A stretch of DNA of 10,142 bases. It comes from Acidobacteriota bacterium. GTDB lineage: Bacteria > Acidobacteriota > Thermoanaerobaculia > Gp7-AA8. Position numbers and translations under genes: made by a program. Numbering within the stretch: the first letter of the stretch is position 1; each line of letters starts with the position of its first letter. Below the pieces are notes generated by a model. It ran no database searches. It was not told the DNA's origin and saw nothing but the letters and a program-made list of their open reading frames with translations. Location: contig QHVX01000061.1 of the NCBI GenBank assembly GCA_003222375.1, positions 1 through 10,142 of the forward strand, written 5' to 3'. This document shows, piece by piece, positions 5,081 to 10,142 of this stretch.

Positions 5081-5086
5081 GCGCGC

Positions 5087-5758
5087 GTGACCACGCGCGT
5101 CTTTCTCATCCGTCACGGCGCCACCGAGCTCTCCGCTGAAGATCGTTTCGCCGGCGCTGTCGACGTGCTGCTCTCCGACGCCGGCCGCGATCAGGCCCGC
5201 CGCCTCGGCGCCCGCCTGGCGAAGGAAAAAATCGCTGTCGCGTACGCCAGTCCGATGAAGCGCACCATGGAGACCGCGGGCCTCGTCGTCGAACCGCACG
5301 CCGTCGAGGTCACGCCTGTCGACGGCATCCGCGAGATCGCGCACGGGCGGTGGGAGGGCATGAAGCGCGACGAAGTGGAACGCGAATTTCCGGAAGAGTA
5401 CAACCGCTACGAGCACGATCCGTTCTCGTTCTCACCGGTCGGCGGAGAGAGCGGATTACAAGTGACGGCCCGCGCGCTGCCGGCGCTTCTGAAGATCGTC
5501 GAGGACCATTGCGACGAGCGCATCGTCATCGTGTCGCACAAAGCGACCATCCGCCTTCTTCTCAGCTCGCTCCTGGGATTCGATCCGCGCAAATATCGCG
5601 ATCGTCTCGATCAGTCGCCGTGCGCGCTCAACATCCTCGACTTCAAAGACGTGGCGCACGCGCGAGTCACGCTGTTCAACGACACGTCGCATTACACCGT
5701 CGATGTGCCGGACGTGCCGCACAACCGGCTTTCAAAAACCTGGAATCAGCGGACCTGA
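5087..5758 (+). CDS. Histidine phosphatase, phosphoglycerate mutase superfamily
   Basis: A 223-residue cytoplasmic enzyme of the branch-1 histidine phosphatases, which work through a phosphohistidine intermediate. VFLIRHGATE gives Arg9-His10-Gly11 with nucleophile His10. SPMKRTMETA holds the phosphate-binding Arg59, EIAHGRWEGM holds the probable proton donor Glu83, and VSHKATIR holds the second catalytic His151. A GGES motif at 119-122 and FNDTSH near 198-202 are usual in GpmB/CobC-like members. Substrate cannot be told: sugar phosphates, phosphoglycerate, alpha-ribazole phosphate and nucleotides are all used by relatives, and no cobalamin genes are nearby. The start is GTG, chosen because the first strand follows at once; the ATG at 5079 is out of frame. 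There is no Shine-Dalgarno. The gene lies 16 bases after the terminator of the structured RNA, and its end overlaps the convergent gene by 13 bases. Confidence 0.88.
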   Translation: MTTRVFLIRHGATELSAEDRFAGAVDVLLSDAGRDQARRLGARLAKEKIAVAYASPMKRTMETAGLVVEPHAVEVTPVDGIREIAHGRWEGMKRDEVEREFPEEYNRYEHDPFSFSPVGGESGLQVTARALPALLKIVEDHCDERIVIVSHKATIRLLLSSLLGFDPRKYRDRLDQSPCALNILDFKDVAHARVTLFNDTSHYTVDVPDVPHNRLSKTWNQRT

Positions 5759-7287
5759 AAAGTCGCGCCGGCCAACAGCGGATCGGTAGCGTAGTAGACG
5801 CGCAGGTTGTGGCCTTTATCGTTCAACTGGATCGAATTGATCCGCCACGTGCCGCGTGCGGCGTGCGCATCGAGCTGAATGCGTCCGGTGAACGTGCTCG
5901 CATCGCCTGCCTGCTGCAGCGGAAAGAAGCCGCCACTTCCTGCGCCCGGACCGCTGAACTGACCGCTGACGCCGGACACGCCGCAGTTGTCGTCGTTCGC
6001 GATCACGGTGACGATGACGGTTGTTGCGCCGCGTGACACATCGACGTCGCGGCTGTCGAGCGTGACCGACTGCAGCACCGGCGGCGTGTTGTCGCAGGCA
6101 TCGCCGCTGATGTTGATCTTGACCGGCTGCACGAGCGGATTGTCGGTGCGAAAGGTGGCCAGGTTGTTCGCTTTGTCCTGCAGAGTCACCTGTTCGAGCT
6201 GCCAGTCGCCGCAATCGATGCAGGTCGGAACGGCGAGCTCGCATCGCCAGGTGTCGCCTTCGGTGCGCTGACATCCCGCGCCGACGCGCGCCACTTTCGT
6301 CGGACTTTGAAAAACGGCGCTGACCAGATTGACGCCCGACTTGTCATCCGTCGCTTCGATGAAGATGGCATCCTTCTCACCGCCGCGAATGGCGCGTTTG
6401 TCGACCCAGATGTTTTTGAGCGTCGGCGGCGTCGAATCGGAATTTGCGGAGACGACGCGCAGCACCGCGCTCTGCGGGACGCCTCCCTGCGCAAAGCTGA
6501 GCGTCACGGCGTTGCTCGCGTTGTCGCTCATGTTCAGGAAACTGACGCGCCACAAGCCGGCCTCGGCGTCCTTCGCGATGACGACGCGCCCGATGTATCG
6601 ATTCGTGTCGCCTTCGCGCTGGGTCGCGAATCCCTGCAGCGCTTTTCCGGTCGGGCTGCTCATTGTTCCCGATATGCCGCGAATGCCGGAGAGATCGTCG
6701 ATTGCGGTGACCACGATCATCGCTTCTTCGCCGTCGTGCACTTGTGGCGGCGTGAATTCGATCCCCAGAAGTTGCGGCGGCGCTGAATCGGAGTTCGGAT
6801 CTTTCGGCGTCTCTCGCTCTTTCTGACCCTGAGGACTGCTCTGCGATTGCGCCGATGCCTGCGGGGTGGAAGTCGTCGGCGCCGGCGCAGGCGTCTTGGA
6901 GGGCGTTAGCGCTTTCACAATCGGCGCTAAAACGCGTGAAAGCGCAGATTGATGCGGCGGCGCAGTCGCATTCGGGGTTGGCGAGTGGAGCACCGGCTTT
7001 GGCCGGTCCTGTTTTGGTTGCGGCGTCCCGGCTGAAGCCGGGGCTCCATCCTGCGTTTCGGTTGTCGCAGTCGCGGCCGTCGTTCTCGTCCTCAGCTCCT
7101 GCAGCGTCATCGTTTCGGGCGGCGACTGCTCGGACGTGACCGACGAGGTCGTGACCGCCGTTGTGGCAGTCACTGTTGTGGTTTTCGGCGGCTCGCGCAT
7201 ATCGCGACGCAATCGCGCGTAAAGCACGATCACGAACGCGATCGCGAGCACGGTGAAGAAAATCGGAAGAAAGCGAGAGCGGCGCAT
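5746..7287 (-). CDS. Membrane-anchored protein with Thr/Pro-rich linker and three tandem Ig-like domains
   Basis: A 513-residue protein starting MRRSRFLPIFF. Residues 7-24 form one hydrophobic segment after a positive N-terminus, a signal anchor that puts the rest outside the membrane. Residues 33-166 are Thr, Pro, Ala, Ser and Gln-rich and look disordered. Three related domains follow at about 169-281, 285-395 and 400-513. Each opens with a PP-x-L turn (APPQLLGIEF, TPPTLKNIWV, TPPVLQSVTL), has a DDxSGV-like turn (DDLSGI, DDKSGV, DDNCGV), and ends with a tryptophan strand and a D-x-A/G-x-N motif. This is the pattern of bacterial Ig-like or cadherin-like repeats. Cysteines at 339, 349, 356, 359, 398 and 435 could form disulfides. 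A surface-exposed adhesive or scaffold role is inferred; no catalytic motif is seen. The longer reading starting at 7353 adds 22 residues translated only from a palindromic repeat and was rejected. Confidence 0.8.
   Translation of the reverse strand: MRRSRFLPIFFTVLAIAFVIVLYARLRRDMREPPKTTTVTATTAVTTSSVTSEQSPPETMTLQELRTRTTAATATTETQDGAPASAGTPQPKQDRPKPVLHSPTPNATAPPHQSALSRVLAPIVKALTPSKTPAPAPTTSTPQASAQSQSSPQGQKERETPKDPNSDSAPPQLLGIEFTPPQVHDGEEAMIVVTAIDDLSGIRGISGTMSSPTGKALQGFATQREGDTNRYIGRVVIAKDAEAGLWRVSFLNMSDNASNAVTLSFAQGGVPQSAVLRVVSANSDSTPPTLKNIWVDKRAIRGGEKDAIFIEATDDKSGVNLVSAVFQSPTKVARVGAGCQRTEGDTWRCELAVPTCIDCGDWQLEQVTLQDKANNLATFRTDNPLVQPVKINISGDACDNTPPVLQSVTLDSRDVDVSRGATTVIVTVIANDDNCGVSGVSGQFSGPGAGSGGFFPLQQAGDASTFTGRIQLDAHAARGTWRINSIQLNDKGHNLRVYYATDPLLAGATFQVR
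6906..6945. repeat. Nested inverted repeats inside the linker coding region
   Basis: GCGCTTTCAC (6909-6918) and GTGAAAGCGC (6936-6945) form a perfect 10-bp inverted repeat, and TTAGCGC (6906-6912) with GCGCTAA (6924-6930) a second 7-bp one. They overlap, so only one hairpin can form at a time. They encode residues around 115-128 of the linker. Confidence 0.55.
6992..7042. repeat. Two short GC palindromes inside the linker coding region
   Basis: ACCGGCTTTGGCCGGT (6992-7007) and CCCGGCTGAAGCCGGG (7027-7042) are each hairpins with 5- to 6-bp GC stems and 4- to 6-base loops. The second resembles the CCGGCTGAAGCCGG type of REP-like element I have seen scattered in other high-GC genomes. Both lie in the disordered linker, where extra residues are harmless. 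Confidence 0.45.
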
Positions 7288-7293
7288 CACAAA

Positions 7294-7369
7294 CGATGAA
7301 CGATGAATGATGAACGATGACGGGCGGTTGCGCAAAAGTCGTTCATCGTTCATCCTTCATCGTTCATCG
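7294..7369. repeat. Heptamer-built inverted repeat between divergent genes
   Basis: The left arm (7294-7320) and right arm (7343-7369) are 27 bases each and complementary at 26 positions, around a 22-base spacer. Each arm is itself four tandem heptamers, ACGATGA on the left and TCATCGT on the right, with one variant base per arm. The element fills the gap between the starts at 7287 and 7376 and keeps reading frames open on both strands, creating false N-terminal extensions that read SSFIIHRSSF and SSFILHRSSL. Confidence 0.8.
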
Positions 7370-7375
7370 CTCGCC

Positions 7376-8344
7376 ATGCAGTATGTAAGCCTCGGCACAA
7401 CCGGTCTCAGGGTCTCCCGGCTGTGCCTGGGAACCATGACTTACGGCTCGAAAAGCTGGCGCCCATGGATATTGGACGAGGAAGCGGCCCGTCCGTTCTT
7501 CAAGCGCGCGATCGAAGCGGGCATCAATTTCTTCGATACCGCCGACATGTATTCCGTCGGTATGTCGGAAACGATCGTTGGACATGCCCTGCGCGAATTC
7601 AGCCGCCGCGACGACGTCGTGATCGCCACGAAGGTCTTTTTTCCGATGGGGCCGGGGCCGAACGATCGCGGCCTCTCGCGCAAGCACATCATGCTCGCCA
7701 TCGAGGCCTCGCTCCGCCGGCTCTCGACCGACTACGTCGACCTGTACCAGATCCATCGCCTCGACCCTGAGACGCCGATCGAGGAGACGCTCGAAGCGCT
7801 GCACGACGTCGTGAAGTCCGGCAAGGCGCTCTACGTCGGCGCCTCGAGCATGTACGGCTGGCAGTTTGCGAAGATCCTGCACATCGCACAGTCGCGTGGC
7901 TGGACGCGATTCGTATCGATGCAGAACCACTACAACCTCATCTATCGTGAGGAAGAGCGCGAAATGATTCCGCTGTGCATCGATGAAGGAATCGCAGTGA
8001 TTCCGTGGAGTCCCTTGGCGCGCGGTTTTCTGGCTGGAAATCGGAGTCAAGCGACCGAGCGCGCGAAGTCTGACGACATCGCCCAGGGTTTCTATGTCGC
8101 CGAGTCGGACTTCACAATCGCTGATCGCGTCGCGGAGCTCGCGAAAAAGCGCGGCGTCGGCGCGGCGCAAGTCGCGCTCGCGTGGATCCTCCATAAGCCT
8201 GGCGTGACCGCGCCGATCATCGGCGCTTCGAAGATCGAGCACCTCGATCAATCGATCGCGGCGCTCGACATTCGTCTGGATGACACGGAGATCAAGTTCC
8301 TCGAGGAGCTATATCAGCCGCACCCCGTTCTCGGACACAAATAG
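7376..8344 (+). CDS. Aldo/keto reductase, YajO-like
   Basis: A 322-residue NADPH-dependent TIM-barrel oxidoreductase of full family length. The catalytic tetrad is visible: Asp54 in FDTADMYS, Tyr59, Lys86 in IATKVF, and His127 in YQIHRLD. The cofactor end shows VIPWSPLARGFLAG (217-230) and APIIGASK (residues 280-287). From memory of E. coli YajO, long stretches match (FVSMQNHYNLIYREEEREM, IEETLEAL, WSPLARG), so this is the YajO branch. YajO has been linked to xylulose/ribose and thiamine-precursor metabolism, but physiological substrates are unsettled. The start at 7376 is chosen because MQYVSLGTTGLRVS is the family N-terminus; the ATG at 7307 only adds repeat-encoded residues. No Shine-Dalgarno is present. 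It converges on the peptidase gene with seven bases between stops and no terminator visible. Confidence 0.92.
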   Translation: MQYVSLGTTGLRVSRLCLGTMTYGSKSWRPWILDEEAARPFFKRAIEAGINFFDTADMYSVGMSETIVGHALREFSRRDDVVIATKVFFPMGPGPNDRGLSRKHIMLAIEASLRRLSTDYVDLYQIHRLDPETPIEETLEALHDVVKSGKALYVGASSMYGWQFAKILHIAQSRGWTRFVSMQNHYNLIYREEEREMIPLCIDEGIAVIPWSPLARGFLAGNRSQATERAKSDDIAQGFYVAESDFTIADRVAELAKKRGVGAAQVALAWILHKPGVTAPIIGASKIEHLDQSIAALDIRLDDTEIKFLEELYQPHPVLGHK

Positions 8345-8351
8345 TTGCCTC

Positions 8352-10142
8352 TCACTCGCCTCGAATCTCCTGGAAAAAAGCCTCGCTGGAGACGGGGCGG
8401 CCGAGGAAGCGCTCGACGAGGTCGCGGGCGGGTTCTTCGCTCCCGCGGCTGAGGATCAAGTCGCGGAAGCGTCGGCCGGTCGATGTGTTCATGAGATCGG
8501 GACCGAATGCCCCGATCAGATCGAGTGCGATGACCTTCGCCCACATGTAGCCGTAGTAGCCGGCGGCGTATCCGCTCGCGATGTGCTCAAACGTGCCGGG
8601 AAACGATGCCCCTTCGACGTGGCCCATCGGTGTCGCGGCTTCCATCTTCTTCCAAACTTCGAGGCATTCGCCTGGCTCGGCGCTCGAGAGCGCCATGTCG
8701 AACGCTGCGTACAGATGCTGCCGGCCGTAATCGATTCCGCTCCCGAATTTTCTCGCCGCGCGAATGCGACTCACGAGCGACGCATCGATCGCCGGGCAAT
8801 CCGCGCAATGCTCGCGAAGGACCGACAGACTCTCCATGCGGTTGCCCCACTCCTCGTACATCTGCGAGGGCGCCTCGACGAAATCGCGTTCGACGCTCGT
8901 GCCGGAGTGCTGGTTGTACTCGGTGTGCGAGAGGACGCCGTGCATGACGTGGCCGAATTCGTGGAGCAGCGTCTCGAGCTCGTTGTGCGTCAACCCATCG
9001 CGATTGAAATTCGTGACCAGCGCACTGATTGGCTTGCGACGCGCGCGACGGCTCACTCCCCGTACCGGCCACGCTGCGGCGTGCTTGTACTTGTCCGGAC
9101 GCGGATAGAGATCGAGATACACGCCGCCGATGAAATCGCCACTTTCGGCATCGTTCACATCGAGATACAGAACATCGTCGTGCCAGATTGGAACGTTCGC
9201 TTCTTCGAATCGGACGCCGTACAGCCGCTCGGTGATGTCGAGCATCCAATGCAGCGTGGCAACCGTCGGGAAGTACGCGCGCAGCGCTTCCTGATCGACG
9301 GCGTAGCGCTGTTCGCGAAGTCGCTCGCGGTAATACATCATGTCCCACCGCTCGATCTTCGGTTTTTCCGCGATCTGCTGCAGTTGATCGAGATCGCGAA
9401 GCTCGGCGTCGGTGACCGCCGTTTTCACTTCATCGAGAAATCGTGCAACCGTCTCGGGATTCTCGACCATGCGCCGCTTGGTGACGTAGTGCGCGAAGGT
9501 CGGAACACCGTAGAGCTCTGCGATTTCTCTTCGCAGCGCCACGATTTCGTTGAGGATCTCGATATTGCGCGGCGCGCCCCGATTCGTGTTGGCGATGTAG
9601 TAACGCTTGCGCGCCGGCTCGCTCGCCGAGTTCATCATGAACGGCACGTAGTCGGGATAGTCGAATCCGACCACGATGTTTCCTTGGCCGTCCTTCTGCG
9701 CACGATCGAGATACGACTGCGGCAAGCCGACGCATTCTTCCGGCGTGAAGTGCAGCACCGTCTTGTTTTCGCGGATGTTTTTTGCGAATTCCTGCGAGAG
9801 CTCGGTCAGCCGCTCGGAGATTTCGCGGAATCGATGGCGTCTCTCCTGCGGAAGAGCAACGCCGCTGTCCTCGAACGATTCGAGCAGGTCCTTTTTCAAT
9901 TGTTTTTGCGCACTGTTTGCCGGCACGACACTCTTCACCCGCTCGAACAACTTCTCATTCTGAAAAACCTCGGTCATGAATGCCGATTCGGTCACCAGCG
10001 CGCGATCGGCGGCATCGCGGACAGCAGCATCGGGATGGACGCTGTTGAGAAGCGAGATCGGCCCGAAGGCATCCTCGACGACGATGGCGGTGTCGTCCCA
10101 CATGTCGAGCACCGATTTGCTGTCGGCGGTTTCGATTATTTC
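8352..10142 (-). CDS. M3-family zinc oligopeptidase (thimet/oligopeptidase A type), N-terminus beyond window
   Basis: Open to the window edge on the minus strand, so the gene is 5'-partial here. The first possible start inside is a GTG at 10110-10112, but the ten codons before it are open (EIIETADSKS) and family members begin further upstream, so the true start lies outside. Counting from that GTG, the zinc site is HEFGH at 384-388 with third ligand Glu413 in FVEAPSQMYEEW, the M3 arrangement. DxPDYVPFM near 151-159, the long helical middle, and a tyrosine-rich GYAAGYYGYMWAKVIALD segment near the C-terminus also fit. These are cytoplasmic enzymes that cut short peptides left by proteases and signal peptidases. 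The C-terminus (stop 8352-8354) is complete. RGVSRRARRKP around 351-361 replaces a usually simpler strand but is in frame. No specific gene name can be given. Confidence 0.9.
   Translation of the reverse strand, partial: EIIETADSKSVLDMWDDTAIVVEDAFGPISLLNSVHPDAAVRDAADRALVTESAFMTEVFQNEKLFERVKSVVPANSAQKQLKKDLLESFEDSGVALPQERRHRFREISERLTELSQEFAKNIRENKTVLHFTPEECVGLPQSYLDRAQKDGQGNIVVGFDYPDYVPFMMNSASEPARKRYYIANTNRGAPRNIEILNEIVALRREIAELYGVPTFAHYVTKRRMVENPETVARFLDEVKTAVTDAELRDLDQLQQIAEKPKIERWDMMYYRERLREQRYAVDQEALRAYFPTVATLHWMLDITERLYGVRFEEANVPIWHDDVLYLDVNDAESGDFIGGVYLDLYPRPDKYKHAAAWPVRGVSRRARRKPISALVTNFNRDGLTHNELETLLHEFGHVMHGVLSHTEYNQHSGTSVERDFVEAPSQMYEEWGNRMESLSVLREHCADCPAIDASLVSRIRAARKFGSGIDYGRQHLYAAFDMALSSAEPGECLEVWKKMEAATPMGHVEGASFPGTFEHIASGYAAGYYGYMWAKVIALDLIGAFGPDLMNTSTGRRFRDLILSRGSEEPARDLVERFLGRPVSSEAFFQEIRGE

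Noticed and set aside
7288..7375. Longer N-termini for the Ig-like protein (start 7353) and the aldo/keto reductase (start 7307)
   Set aside because: The added residues are translated only from the palindromic heptamer repeat, and both shorter starts give family-like N-termini.

Overview
The window is high-GC bacterial DNA with densely packed genes. Nothing in it names a genus. The household genes, long shadow frames, short intergenic gaps and scattered small palindromic repeats suggest a soil or environmental bacterium of Acidobacteriota-like type; this is inference. There are ten protein genes and a strong candidate for an undescribed structured RNA. Coding strand switches almost gene by gene, so most neighbours are convergent or divergent rather than in operons.

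Layout. 50-789 (+): a two-gene unit with a lysine/arginine/alanine-rich, histone-H1-like protein and a small CxxC protein with a C-terminal membrane helix. 793-869: an imperfect palindrome closing that unit against the convergent NAD(P)-binding epimerase-like gene (861-1700, -). 1701-1723: a 23-base divergent promoter with overlapping -10 boxes on the two strands. 1724-2668 (+): a NodB-type polysaccharide deacetylase that runs 95 bases antisense into the next gene. 2574-3992 (-): a five-domain S1 RNA-binding protein. 4119-4658 (+): inorganic pyrophosphatase. 4659-5086: a 428-base stretch without a protein gene. 5087-5758 (+): a histidine phosphatase of the phosphoglycerate mutase superfamily. 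5746-7287 (-): a membrane-anchored protein with a Thr/Pro/Ala linker and three tandem Ig-like domains. 7288-7375: a heptamer-built palindrome between divergent genes. 7376-8344 (+): a YajO-like aldo/keto reductase. 8352 to the right edge (-): an M3 zinc oligopeptidase, cut off at its N-terminus by the window end.

The main discovery is in 4804-5070. A sigma70-like promoter is followed by three tandem copies of one RNA module and then by a rho-independent terminator. Each module is a stem (P1) closed on an exactly 24-nt loop, then a second hairpin (P2). The P2 loop is complementary to seven bases at positions 8-14 of the P1 loop. That 7-base interaction differs in sequence in the three copies but is preserved in each (6/7, 7/7 and 7/7 pairs), as are the P1 and P2 stems, so the copies show compensatory change. 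The P2 hairpin of module three is itself the terminator stem. I do not recognise this RNA among the riboswitches, ribozymes or sRNAs I know. It could be a free-standing ~230-nt sRNA or a tandem leader controlling the phosphatase gene at 5087.

Other recurrent themes are -10 boxes 6-9 bases from start codons with no Shine-Dalgarno sequence (probable leaderless transcripts), and small palindromic repeats lodged at gene ends, in a divergent promoter region and inside the disordered linker of the Ig-like protein.
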